Assembly: GCA_947589565.1 (NCBI GenBank)
Contig: CANQBW010000015.1
Coordinates: 1-35,753 of the forward strand
Source of the DNA: an uncultured Clostridia bacterium
Lineage (GTDB): Bacteria; Bacillota; Clostridia; Christensenellales; Borkfalkiaceae
Length of the DNA stretch: 35,753 nucleotides
Direction: 5' to 3'
Position numbers and translations under genes: made by a program. This document shows, one piece after another, positions 1 to 7,332 of the stretch (position 1 is the stretch's first letter; every line of letters begins with the position of its first letter). The notes under the pieces are model-generated. The model did no database searches. It was given only the letters and a program-made list of their open reading frames with translations, and had not been told where the DNA came from.

Positions 1-1167
1 GCGAGCAGATTCGGAATGCCCGCCGTCATCGGAATGCTCGTCGCGGGCATTCTGATCGGTCTTTTGAAATACATTCCCTGGGCGCCCCTGCAAAATGCGC
101 TCTTCGCGCCCCAGGTCACTTCGTTTTTGAAGATCGTCGCCAAGCTCGGCGTCGTCCTCATCATGTTCTCTGCGGGGCTCGGGACAAACCTCAAGGACCT
201 CAAGTCCACGGGCGTTGCGTCCGTCGTCATCACGTCGATGGGCGTGATTTTCCCCATGCTCTTCGGATTTTTGGTCGCCTCCCTCTTCTTTGGGTTTGAA
301 AATGTGCTCTCCAACCTCTTCTACGGCGCGATTTTGACGGCGACCTCCGTCTCCGTGACGGTCGCAGTCCTGAAAGAGCTTGGAAAGCTCGAGAGCAAGA
401 TGGGCACTTCCATCGTCGCCGCCGCCGTGCTCGACGACGTCATCGGGATCGTCATTCTCTCAATTCTCACGGGATTTTCTTCGGGCGGAGAGGGCTCTGC
501 CGTCGGCTGGAGCTGGACGAATCCCAACTCCTTCATGGTGACGATCAAGATCGTCCTCTTCTTCGTCATCTTTATCGCAGTCGGCGTGCTTTTGAGGAAA
601 GGCTTCGACATCATGGAGCGCAAAGTTCCGCATGACAGCCGCATTCCCATTCTCTCGCTCGCGGCTTGCTTTGTCTACTCCTACTGCGCGGAGAAGTTCT
701 TCGGCGTTGCGGACATCACGGGGGCATACCTTGCGGGGATTTTGCTCGGCGGGACCCTCTCCGAAACCCCCTACGTCGAACGCAAAGTCGACCAGATGGG
801 ATATCTCTTCTTCTCCCCCGTGTTCTTTGCGAACATCGGCATTGCGAACATCGATTACTTTTCGAAGATCACGCCCGCCTTTCTCGCCTTCGGCATGTGC
901 TATCTCGTCGCGGGACTCTTGGGAAAGCTCCTCGGCTGCGGTTTGGGCGCAAAAATCTGCAAATTTTCGACGAAGGACAGCTTCCGGATCGGTCTTGGCA
1001 TGATGGTCCGCGCCGAAGTCGTGCTGATCTGCACCGAAAAGGGCGTCTCGAGCGGACTCGTCGACCCCGCCGTCTACCCCTTCGTCATTCTGCTCATTCT
1101 TCTCTCCTCGATTTTGACCCCCATTCTCTTGAAGGTCTCCTACCGAAAAAAAGCAGAACAGGAATAA
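1..1167 (+). CDS. Cation/proton antiporter, CPA2 (Kef/NapA) type, 5'-truncated
   Basis: Integral membrane antiporter expected to exchange Na+ or K+ for protons. The reading frame is open to base 1: the five codons before the first ATG at 16 read ASRFG, giving SRFGMPAVIGMLVAGILIG, the usual first helix of CPA2 transporters, so the true start lies upstream of the window. About ten hydrophobic segments follow. The Asp-Asp pair of AAVLDDVIGIV (codons at 433-438) matches the ion-binding DD of electrogenic CPA2 members. TATSVSVTVAVLKELG corresponds to the crossed-helix region. The protein ends with a short basic and acidic tail, without the TrkA-N/RCK domain seen in many Kef proteins. The transported ion cannot be told from sequence. 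Confidence 0.88.
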   Translation, partial: ASRFGMPAVIGMLVAGILIGLLKYIPWAPLQNALFAPQVTSFLKIVAKLGVVLIMFSAGLGTNLKDLKSTGVASVVITSMGVIFPMLFGFLVASLFFGFENVLSNLFYGAILTATSVSVTVAVLKELGKLESKMGTSIVAAAVLDDVIGIVILSILTGFSSGGEGSAVGWSWTNPNSFMVTIKIVLFFVIFIAVGVLLRKGFDIMERKVPHDSRIPILSLAACFVYSYCAEKFFGVADITGAYLAGILLGGTLSETPYVERKVDQMGYLFFSPVFFANIGIANIDYFSKITPAFLAFGMCYLVAGLLGKLLGCGLGAKICKFSTKDSFRIGLGMMVRAEVVLICTEKGVSSGLVDPAVYPFVILLILLSSILTPILLKVSYRKKAEQE

Positions 1168-1196
1168 GAAGGTAAGTGCTTTTCGTAATACTGCTT

Positions 1197-1467
1197 TTCT
1201 AACGACCCGGGGGATTCCTCGACTACGCTCGGAATGACATGTCTAACACTACTTTCCTCGAACGTAAATATTTCCGAAGGAAAGATTTCGTTCGAAAATT
1301 AAAATCCCACGGTGCGAGCAGGGTTTCCCTGCGCTGCACGCCCCTGTTTGCGAGCCACCGCACGCTTGTTGTTAAACAAGGCGACCGAGAGGACGGGGCA
1401 AGTGAAGGCGCAAAAGTCAATTTCCTCGTCGAGAAAGATCGCGTAAGCGAGCTTTTCGACGAAACCC
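1197..1467. repeat. Composite intergenic repeat block between antiporter and integrase
   Basis: This 300-base gap has no convincing gene. Bases 1206-1238 carry the repeat GGGGGATTCCTCGACTACGC followed by TCGGAATGAC, also present in reverse orientation at 5305-5345 and directly at 29831-29868. Bases 1240-1466 contain small hairpins (GCAGGG-ttt-CCCTGC; CTTGTT-gtta-AACAAG). They end in a segment (1432-1466) shared in reverse orientation with 12275-12303 in front of lemA. Short open frames exist on both strands, but none has a ribosome binding site and the frames run through repeat sequence, so I treat the block as non-coding. Confidence 0.7.
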
Positions 1468-2379
1468 TCACCCCAATAATTTTCCCACCCGTTCCATCAT
1501 TTCCGACTTGTGTTCGATGAGAGAGTGCGCGTATCTGCGGAGGGTGACGGAGGGGTCGCGGTGCCCCAAAATTTCGGAGAGCGTCTTGACGTCCATGCCG
1601 ACTTCGAGCGCTCTCGTCGCAAAGGTGTGCCGCAGGGCGTGAAATCCCCTGTGCTCGATGTGCAATTTGAGAAGAAGGTTCTCAAACGTCCGCTGATAGG
1701 AGCGAATTTCCGCCCCATATTCGCTTTTTCCCGTCACGACGAACCTTGAGTCCGTCTTTTTTCGGTGAAGTTTCAGATAGATAACGATCCTTCGAGGGAG
1801 CGGGATCACGCGCTCCGAACACTGCGTCTTCGTCGTATCGATAATTTTGACATAGCGGTTCTCCGCCCAGCTGTCATGACAGGATTTCGTGACGAGAATA
1901 GTGCCGTTTTTGAGGTCGACGTCCTCCCAGGTGAGGGCGAGGAGCTCGCCGATGCGAAGCCCCGTATAGAGGGAGAGCAAAATGCCGAAGTGCAGCGGAT
2001 TCCTTCTGCCGAGAATATAATTCTCGATCTTCTTCTGCTCTTCCTTGGAAAAGCAGAGGATCTTGTTCATTCTGACCTTGGGACGGACGATACAGTCCGA
2101 AAACTGCCTGTCGATGAACCCGAGCGAGACGCATTTTTTGAGGGAAGCTCTGAGGATTGCCAAAATAAAATTGACGCTGCTCGCGGAGAGCCCCGTCTCG
2201 GAGAGGGAGACCGAGAATTTTTGCAGTTCCACCGCCGTCAGGTCCTCCACTTCACGCTCGCCGAGGGTGGGCAGAATATATTTATCCGCCTGCCGACGGT
2301 ACTTTTGATAGGTCCTCTCCTTTGCGGACGCTTTGACATACAGCTCCAACCATTCGTTCATCCATTCTTTGTACAGCAT
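1468..2379 (-). CDS. Tyrosine recombinase / phage-type integrase
   Basis: Site-specific recombinase of the tyrosine (lambda integrase) family, 303 residues. The N-terminal half is a SAM-like core-binding domain (KEWMNEWLELYVKASAKERT and following). The C-terminal catalytic domain shows the family box residues: Arg in YTGLRIGELLALTWEDVD, His-x-x-Arg in FHALRHTFATRALE, and GHRDPSVTLRRYAH with the terminal Tyr nucleophile. The start at 2379 is chosen because AAAGGAG lies six bases upstream; the frame stays open to 2454 but without a good ribosome site. The gene stands alone: no excisionase, phage or conjugation genes adjoin it within the window. It could be a remnant integrase or an XerC-like recombinase; the N-terminal form favours an element integrase. 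Confidence 0.88.
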   Translation of the reverse strand: MLYKEWMNEWLELYVKASAKERTYQKYRRQADKYILPTLGEREVEDLTAVELQKFSVSLSETGLSASSVNFILAILRASLKKCVSLGFIDRQFSDCIVRPKVRMNKILCFSKEEQKKIENYILGRRNPLHFGILLSLYTGLRIGELLALTWEDVDLKNGTILVTKSCHDSWAENRYVKIIDTTKTQCSERVIPLPRRIVIYLKLHRKKTDSRFVVTGKSEYGAEIRSYQRTFENLLLKLHIEHRGFHALRHTFATRALEVGMDVKTLSEILGHRDPSVTLRRYAHSLIEHKSEMMERVGKLLG

Positions 2380-2523
2380 TTTTAACTCCTTTCGTTTGAT
2401 TTCGGCGGTCCGCCGCCTGAGGGCAGCAAGAATTGAATCCGCCGCCTTAATCATAAATCTTTTTCTCTCGTTTTTTCTCTTTCTCGCATGAAAATAATCG
2501 GTTATTTTTTCGAAAAGAAAAAC

Positions 2524-2562
2524 GCCCGACGGCGAAGAAAAATTCCTTCGCCGTCGGGCAAG
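2524..2562 (-). terminator. Intrinsic terminator after the 2580-2813 gene
   Basis: A strong hairpin, GCCCGACGGCGAAG paired with CTTCGCCGTCGGGC, is followed on the minus strand by GTTTTTCTTTTC. It lies about 20 bases after the stop codon of the small membrane protein gene. Confidence 0.85.
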
Positions 2563-2579
2563 TTCTGCTTTTCTACCCG

Positions 2580-2813
2580 TTATTGCTTATCCTTGGGGTC
2601 CTCTTTTTTGCCGTCTCCGTCCTTGCGGTCCCTTATGAGCAGCCCGACTAGCAGCCCGACTGCCGTGACTACAACTCCGAGAACCAAAAGCACATAACCG
2701 AGAATCGGAATAACGTCGTTATCCACTTTAGCCGCGAACAGCGTGACCGTCGCAAGACCTACGCTCGCCAGCACTAAAACAAGACCGAAAATCATGAGTT
2801 TTAAAGATCTCAT
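2580..2813 (-). CDS. Small two-helix membrane protein, function unknown
   Basis: A 77-residue protein not recognised as any named family. Residues about 5-28 (LMIFGLVLVLASVGLATVTL) and 35-62 (VIPILGYVLLVLGVVVTAVG) are hydrophobic helices. The C-terminal tail is highly charged (RDRKDGDGKKEDPKDKQ) and probably cytoplasmic. A GGAGG site lies a few bases before the ATG, and a promoter at 2849-2876 and a terminator at 2524-2562 make it a monocistronic unit. Nothing in the sequence suggests a specific function. Confidence 0.75.
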   Translation of the reverse strand: MRSLKLMIFGLVLVLASVGLATVTLFAAKVDNDVIPILGYVLLVLGVVVTAVGLLVGLLIRDRKDGDGKKEDPKDKQ

Positions 2814-2848
2814 AATTCCTCCTTCTCTTACGCTATAGTTTTTATATT

Positions 2849-2876
2849 ATTATAGAAAATCAAATTATTTTTGCAA
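2849..2876 (-). promoter_or_regulatory. Promoter of the 2580-2813 gene
   Basis: On the minus strand TTGCAA (2871-2876) is separated by 16 bases from TATAAT (2849-2854), about 35 bases before the ATG. Confidence 0.7.
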
Positions 2877-2948
2877 GTATTTTCAATATATTTTTTGCAA
2901 TATTTCCCAAAATTTTCCGTTTTCATGAAATTTTCAAGAAAAGACCCC

Positions 2949-2977
2949 TTGATTTCACAAAGGGTTTTTGATATAAT
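2949..2977 (+). promoter_or_regulatory. Promoter of the 3008-4879 lipoprotein gene
   Basis: TTGATT (2949-2954), a 17-base spacer and TATAAT (2972-2977) precede a GGAGG site (2996-3000) and the ATG at 3008. Confidence 0.85.
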
Positions 2978-3007
2978 GTTAAAAAATTCCATATCGGAGG
3001 CGGAATC

Positions 3008-4879
3008 ATGAAAAGGATCTTTGTTTTTTCGCTCGTGCTCGTCTTTTCCCTCTGTCTTTTTACAAGCTGCGGGAAGGAGGAATTTGTCAATCCCGGCGAC
3101 AATCTCGGCGGGGGCGGGGTCGGTGAGATTGCAGACAGCGCGGAAGATCCCTCGAATGACGTAAAGGAAGACTTGTCCGATGCCGACTTTTCCGATCTTT
3201 CGGGTGAGACCTCTTCGGAGGACGCCGTTGAGGTCGCTCCGACGGAGGACGTCTATCAGATTTCGGAGAGCGGGACCTATCGGTTCCGCGGAAAATACGG
3301 CGGGATCCAACTTGCCGCAGACGGGCTTGAACTGCATCTTCTCTTCGACGGTGCGGAAATTACAAGTTCCGGCATTGCCATCGACGGTTCCGAACACAAA
3401 AAAGCGGAAGTCGTCATCACCCTCGAGGGGGAAAATACGGTTCTCTCCGAATCGGAGAGCGAGAACGCCATTCACATCAAGGGAACCCTCTCCTTCAACG
3501 GGAGCGGCTCTCTTTCGGTTGAAAGCCAAGGAAAAAATGCAATAAAAACATCAAAAGAGCTGACCGTCGTCGACTGCACCCTTCTTCTCACGGCGAAAAG
3601 TCACGGCATTTCCGCGCTCTCCGTCTCCGCGTCGGACTCTATAATCGACGTCCTTTCTGCGGGAAAGGACGGCATCAACGCCGAATGTGACGACGAGACC
3701 ACCGAATTTACGACCGACGAGGGATTTGTCTATCTTGAAAACGTAAAATACACCTGCAACACCTTGGGGGACGGCATTCAGGCGGACACGGCGGTTCTTA
3801 TCCACGGAGGAACTTACGACATTCATACAAAGGGCGTCTTTGTCGAAGACACTGCGCAAAACAGAGCGGAATATGAGCTCACGGCGGACGATTTCCGCTA
3901 CATCAAGAGCGGCGAGGACTATCAAAAGGTCGCCTCCGACTACATGGGGCGGGGCACGATGTATGCCCTCGCGCAGGGCTGCAAGGGGATCAAAGTCGGA
4001 GAGATCGAGTATCCAGATCCCAATAATTCCGAAAAGGAAATCACAGTCACAAGGGGCGACTACTCTGTCATTTTAGAGGACGGAACCTTCACCATCGACA
4101 GCACGGACGACGCCATTCACGCGAACAGCGGCAACCTCTTTGTCAAGGGCGGAACCTTTACCATTTCCACTTATGACGACGCGCTCACGTCCGATGTTCT
4201 CACGAAGATCACGGGCGGAGAAATCACCATTTTAAAGAGCTATGAGGGCATCGAGGGCGGCTATGTGGAGATCGAGGGCGGAAATATTTCTCTGACCTCT
4301 ACCGATGATGGGATCAACGCGGCAAGCGACGACAATTCCGTGAGCGAGCACATCATCATCTCGGGCGGAGAAACCCATGTGGACGCGGGCGGCGACGGGA
4401 TCGACTCCAACGGCACGATTTTGATCTCGGGCGGAAAAACCTTCGTCGCGGGCCCCACGAGCAATATGGATGCAAGTCTCGATGCGGAGCGCGGGATCGT
4501 CGTAACGGGCGGGTATCTCTTCGCCGTAGGCCCCTTAGGAATGGTGGAGACCCCCTCTTCGAACTCCACGCAGTGCGTCGTCTCCTTTGCAAGGAGCCAG
4601 GCGATCGCAGCGGGCACGAATCTCACCCTGACGGACAAAGACGGAAACGCGATCTTCACCTTCCAAACGCCGAAAACTTGTCAATCGGTGATCCTCTCCT
4701 GTCCCGAGATCCAAAAAGGCAACCTGTATCAAATTTTCGGCGGAGACAGCTCGCTGTGCGAGTTCACCGTGAGCGAAATGATAACCTCTGTCGGCTCCGC
4801 GGGCGGGATCGGAAATCCGGGCGGAGGCCCCGGCGGTCCGGGCGGTCCCGGGGGCGGCAGAGGTCCCTTCGGCAGATAA
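3008..4879 (+). CDS. Carbohydrate-binding domain lipoprotein (DUF4353 / Cthe_2159-like)
   Basis: Predicted surface lipoprotein of 623 residues. The N-terminus is a signal peptide ending in FTSC, so Cys21 would be lipidated. An acidic linker (residues about 25-75) leads to a right-handed beta-helix type domain built from repeated G-G-x-[FIY]-x-[IV] turns with Asp-rich loops (STDDAIHANSG, STYDDALTSD, STDDGINAASDD, AGGDGIDSNG). These are typical of the calcium-binding helix family named after Cthe_2159, which binds plant polysaccharides. The tail is almost pure Gly-Pro-Arg (GGPGGPGGPGGGRGPFGR), also usual in this family. It has its own promoter, ribosome site and terminator. Ligand and attachment role are inferred from the family. 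Confidence 0.85.
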   Translation: MKRIFVFSLVLVFSLCLFTSCGKEEFVNPGDNLGGGGVGEIADSAEDPSNDVKEDLSDADFSDLSGETSSEDAVEVAPTEDVYQISESGTYRFRGKYGGIQLAADGLELHLLFDGAEITSSGIAIDGSEHKKAEVVITLEGENTVLSESESENAIHIKGTLSFNGSGSLSVESQGKNAIKTSKELTVVDCTLLLTAKSHGISALSVSASDSIIDVLSAGKDGINAECDDETTEFTTDEGFVYLENVKYTCNTLGDGIQADTAVLIHGGTYDIHTKGVFVEDTAQNRAEYELTADDFRYIKSGEDYQKVASDYMGRGTMYALAQGCKGIKVGEIEYPDPNNSEKEITVTRGDYSVILEDGTFTIDSTDDAIHANSGNLFVKGGTFTISTYDDALTSDVLTKITGGEITILKSYEGIEGGYVEIEGGNISLTSTDDGINAASDDNSVSEHIIISGGETHVDAGGDGIDSNGTILISGGKTFVAGPTSNMDASLDAERGIVVTGGYLFAVGPLGMVETPSSNSTQCVVSFARSQAIAAGTNLTLTDKDGNAIFTFQTPKTCQSVILSCPEIQKGNLYQIFGGDSSLCEFTVSEMITSVGSAGGIGNPGGGPGGPGGPGGGRGPFGR

Positions 4880-4897
4880 AACTTTCTAAGCAAATTT

Positions 4898-4926
4898 CTC
4901 GCAGCGGCTTTGCTGCGAGTTTTTTA
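4898..4926 (+). terminator. Terminator after the carbohydrate-binding lipoprotein gene
   Basis: CTCGCAGC and GCTGCGAG form an 8-bp stem with a 6-base loop, followed by TTTTTT, 18 bases after the stop codon. It also separates this gene from the convergent gene ending at 4924. Confidence 0.85.
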
Positions 4927-5136
4927 TTTTCCGTCCCCTTTTCGGTTTCCGTTGACGATCAAGAGCACGATCCCATAGAAGACGTCGAGATTGATGAAGA
5001 GTGCGACGATCGACGTGAGATACAGATCGGGGCTCTTCGCCGAAGCTGCCTCGGAGTAACAGACTGCGATCGTAATGACCTCCGCAAGCAAGAGAAGCGC
5101 CGCGAGCAAACTTTCAATGAGCATTCGCTTTTTCAT
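4924..5136 (-). CDS. Small two-helix membrane protein with a palindrome-controlled promoter
   Basis: A 70-residue protein starting MKKRMLIESLLAALLLLAE; the start is fixed by AGGAG seven bases upstream of 5136 (an upstream in-frame ATG at 5169 has no ribosome site). It has two hydrophobic helices (about 5-28 and 40-62: LTSIVALFINLDVFYGIVLL) and a short charged tail. I do not recognise the family. A strong promoter (5182-5210) whose start region is covered by a perfect 18-bp palindrome (5161-5178) suggests tight repression, possibly by a MarR-type regulator encoded elsewhere. Small membrane proteins under MarR-type control are often linked to efflux or stress, but that is only a guess here. Confidence 0.75.
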   Translation of the reverse strand: MKKRMLIESLLAALLLLAEVITIAVCYSEAASAKSPDLYLTSIVALFINLDVFYGIVLLIVNGNRKGDGK

Positions 5137-5160
5137 TTCAAGACTCCTTTCTATAAAATT

Positions 5161-5178
5161 AGTTAGCAATTGCTAACT
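5161..5178. promoter_or_regulatory. Candidate MarR-family operator
   Basis: AGTTAGCAATTGCTAACT is a perfect 18-bp palindrome immediately downstream of the -10 box of the 4924-5136 gene, where a bound repressor would block initiation. It resembles TTAGCAAGCTAA-type sites of SlyA/MarR proteins. No MarR gene is in the window. Confidence 0.65.
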
Positions 5179-5181
5179 CAT

Positions 5182-5210
5182 ATGATAGAGCTTTCTTTTA
5201 CAAATGTCAA
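5182..5210 (-). promoter_or_regulatory. Promoter of the 4924-5136 gene
   Basis: On the minus strand TTGACA (5205-5210), a 17-base spacer and TATCAT (5182-5187) are close to the sigma-A consensus. Confidence 0.85.
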
Positions 5211-5304
5211 GCAAAACGCACAATAACTACGTGTGCAACGCGTAGTATGAACAAGCCCTAAAAGGGCATGATACCGGTAGCGCTATTCGGACACATTCCT
5301 TTCT

Positions 5305-5475
5305 GTCATTCCGAGCGCAGTCGAGGAATCCCCCAAGCAAGCGACGGGACGTTCCCAAAATCGCAATACCACATTCTATCGACCCGGGGGATCCATTCGA
5401 CTCCGTGTTGCTAACGCAACACTTCGCTCAGGATGACAGGTAAAAAGCATGTCATTCCGAGCGCAGTCGACGATA
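5305..5475. repeat. Intergenic repeat cluster upstream of glmS terminator region
   Basis: GTCATTCCGAGCGCAGTCGA begins at 5305 and again at about 5451 (before ACGATACGTCG). The first copy continues through a roughly 95-base unit (with CCCAAGCAAGCGACGGGACG and CCCGGGGGAT) that matches 29772-29868 in reverse orientation with scattered differences. A small hairpin (GTGTTG-ctaa-CGCAACAC) lies at about 5404-5422. The rest of the gap from 5211 shows two further minor hairpins (CTACG/CGTAG near 5228-5248; GCCC/GGGC at 5255-5267) but no gene. Confidence 0.8.
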
Positions 5476-5488
5476 CGTCGTTCCTTTC

Positions 5489-5516
5489 CCTCCCGCATAG
5501 CGGGAGGTTTTCTTTT
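5489..5516 (+). terminator. Orphan plus-strand terminator-like hairpin
   Basis: CCTCCCGC-ata-GCGGGAGG followed by TTTTCTTTT is a good intrinsic terminator for plus-strand transcription. No plus-strand gene lies between it and the terminator at 4898-4926. Confidence 0.65.
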
Positions 5517-5527
5517 AGACGAAAATT

Positions 5528-5551
5528 TTGCGCGGACAATTGTCCGCGCAA
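5528..5551 (-). terminator. Palindrome after glmS, probable terminator
   Basis: TTGCGCGGACAATTGTCCGC and its completion GCAA form a perfect 24-bp palindrome six bases after the glmS stop. It is followed on the minus strand by a weak AAAATTTT tract. It most likely ends the glmU-glmM-glmS transcript; the T-run is poor. Confidence 0.6.
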
Positions 5552-5556
5552 CATAT

Positions 5557-7332
5557 TTATTCCACCGTCACCGATTTTGCGAGGTGACGCGGTTTGTCGG
5601 GGTCGTTTCCCCTTTTGAGGGCAGTGAAGTAGGCGAGCGCCTGCAGGGGGATGACCGCAAGGAGCGGCGAGAAGAGCTCCTCACAAGAGGGAAGCAAGAA
5701 ACTCCTGTAAATTTCCTCCCTCTCCGCATATTCGGGGAGCGTCGTGAAGAGATAGATTTTTCCCCCGCGCGCGGAGACTTCGCAGAGCGCGTTCATGGTC
5801 TTTTCGGCAAGTTCGCGCCGGGTCAAAATCGCGATGACGGGCGTCTTTTCGTCGATGAGGGCGAGGGTGCCGTGCTTGAGCTCCCCCGCGGGATAACCCT
5901 CGCTCGGAAGATAGGAGATCTCCTTGAGTTTCAGACTTCCCTCGAGCGCACAGCAGTAATCAACGCCCCTTCCGATGAACAGAACGTGATTCGCCTTACT
6001 AATTTCTTCTGCATATTCTTGAATTTTATTCAAAGAGAGAATGACCTGTCTCGAGAGGAGAGAGAATCCATCAAGGGTAAGATTCGGCGACATCCCCTTC
6101 GCTTTTGCAAGCTCGAGGGCAAGCGAAAAGAGAAGAGAAAGCTGTGCGTTGAAGCTCTTGGTCGCGGCGACGCCGATCTCCGTGCCCGCATAGGTTTGAA
6201 GCACGCGATCCGCAATCGAGGTGAGCGATGAGTGCGCAACATTCGTCACCGCCAAGACATATGCTCCCCTTTGTTTTGCGAGCTCGGCTGCGGCAAGCGT
6301 ATCCGCCGTCTCCCCGCTCTGGCTGACCGCAATCACCAAAGTGTGCGGAGAAATGATGGGATCCGCGTAGCGAAATTCGCTTGCGACCGAGACATTCGTC
6401 TTGACGCGTGCGAGTTTTTCAAAAACGTACTTTGCGGCGATCCCACTGTGGTAGGCGGTTCCGCAGGCGACAATTTCGATATACTCTGTCTGACATAGTA
6501 CTTCGCAAAGACCCGAAAAACAAAAATTGACCTTAAAATTTCGGAGCGTTTGGTCGATTGCAGTCGGAATTTCCTCGATTTCCTTCCACATATAGTGTTC
6601 GTATTTTCCGCGCGAGAAATTCTGCGAGGCAAAACTCTCCGTCATCCCCTCCTTTTGAATTTCTCTCTCTTGGTCATAAAAAGAGACCTTCTTTTGCCCG
6701 ACAAGGGCGAACTCTCCGTCGCGGAGAACGTAGACGGTCTTGCTCTCCGAGGCGATGGCGGGAAGGTCGCTCGCGATGCGGACGCCGTCTTCGGAGACTC
6801 CGAGAACGAGCGGGCTCTTCTCGCGGCAGACGGCAATTTCATTCGGAAAATCACTGCACAAAATTGCAAGCGCATAGGAGCCGCGCAGCCGCCGGACCGT
6901 TTTTTTCACCGTCTCAAGGAAGTTCCCGCAGTCGTAAAAGGCAAGCAGGTGTGCGATGACTTCACTGTCCGTCGAGGAGGAAAATTTCTCTCCCCGCTCG
7001 AGACATTCGTGCATAAGCTCTGCATAATTTTCGATAATTCCGTTGTGGACGATCGCAAATTTCCCGTAGAAATGGGGGTGTGCATTCTCGGGCGTGGGGG
7101 CGCCGTGGGTCGCCCAGCGGGTGTGGCCGATCCCGATCTTTCCGCTCAAGTTGAGTGCACCGCGCTTCTTGAGCTCCTCCACGCGGCCGCTGCATTTGAT
7201 CGCCGTATAGAAGCCGTCCTGCAAAAGGGCCACTCCTGCCGAGTCGTATCCGCGGTATTCGAGCTTTTTGAGTCCCTCATAGATGATCGGCGCGGCGTTT
7301 TTTTTGCCGACATAGCCCATTATTCCGCACAT
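5557..7332 (-). CDS. glmS: Glutamine--fructose-6-phosphate aminotransferase (isomerizing)
   Basis: Makes glucosamine-6-phosphate from fructose-6-phosphate and glutamine, the first step to UDP-GlcNAc. The 591-residue protein starts MCGIMGYVG, so Cys2 becomes the N-terminal nucleophile of the class II amidotransferase domain (GIGHTRWATHG, HNGIIENY). After a linker near residue 285 come two SIS isomerase domains (IVACGTAYHSG; AVSQSGETADT; GRGVDYCCALEGSLKLKE). The C-terminus PRHLAKSVTVE is the family signature. GGGAGGTGG precedes the ATG, and the start overlaps the 3' end of glmM by 13 bases, so translation is probably coupled. In-frame sequence upstream of 7332 belongs to glmM and is not part of this protein. 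A copy of the palindromic repeat found in three gaps lies inside the gene at 6482-6506, encoding part of GLCEVLCQTEY just before the first SIS domain. Confidence 0.96.
   Translation of the reverse strand: MCGIMGYVGKKNAAPIIYEGLKKLEYRGYDSAGVALLQDGFYTAIKCSGRVEELKKRGALNLSGKIGIGHTRWATHGAPTPENAHPHFYGKFAIVHNGIIENYAELMHECLERGEKFSSSTDSEVIAHLLAFYDCGNFLETVKKTVRRLRGSYALAILCSDFPNEIAVCREKSPLVLGVSEDGVRIASDLPAIASESKTVYVLRDGEFALVGQKKVSFYDQEREIQKEGMTESFASQNFSRGKYEHYMWKEIEEIPTAIDQTLRNFKVNFCFSGLCEVLCQTEYIEIVACGTAYHSGIAAKYVFEKLARVKTNVSVASEFRYADPIISPHTLVIAVSQSGETADTLAAAELAKQRGAYVLAVTNVAHSSLTSIADRVLQTYAGTEIGVAATKSFNAQLSLLFSLALELAKAKGMSPNLTLDGFSLLSRQVILSLNKIQEYAEEISKANHVLFIGRGVDYCCALEGSLKLKEISYLPSEGYPAGELKHGTLALIDEKTPVIAILTRRELAEKTMNALCEVSARGGKIYLFTTLPEYAEREEIYRSFLLPSCEELFSPLLAVIPLQALAYFTALKRGNDPDKPRHLAKSVTVE
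6482..6506 (-). repeat. Palindromic repeat copy embedded in glmS
   Basis: GTCTGACATAGTACT is an exact 15-base match to the intergenic copy at 9754-9778, and the flanks are also similar (TACTC and TCGC versus TATTAT and ATGC). It is read in frame within glmS at the linker before the first SIS domain. The differences from the intergenic copies look like drift under coding constraint. Confidence 0.65.

Noticed and set aside
1223..1520. Overlapping 80-90 codon frames on both strands in the repeat block
   Set aside because: They run through repeat sequence shared with other gaps and lack ribosome sites.
5528..5551. 24-bp palindrome considered as an operator
   Set aside because: Its position right after the glmS stop and GC-rich stem fit a terminator better, though the T-run is weak.
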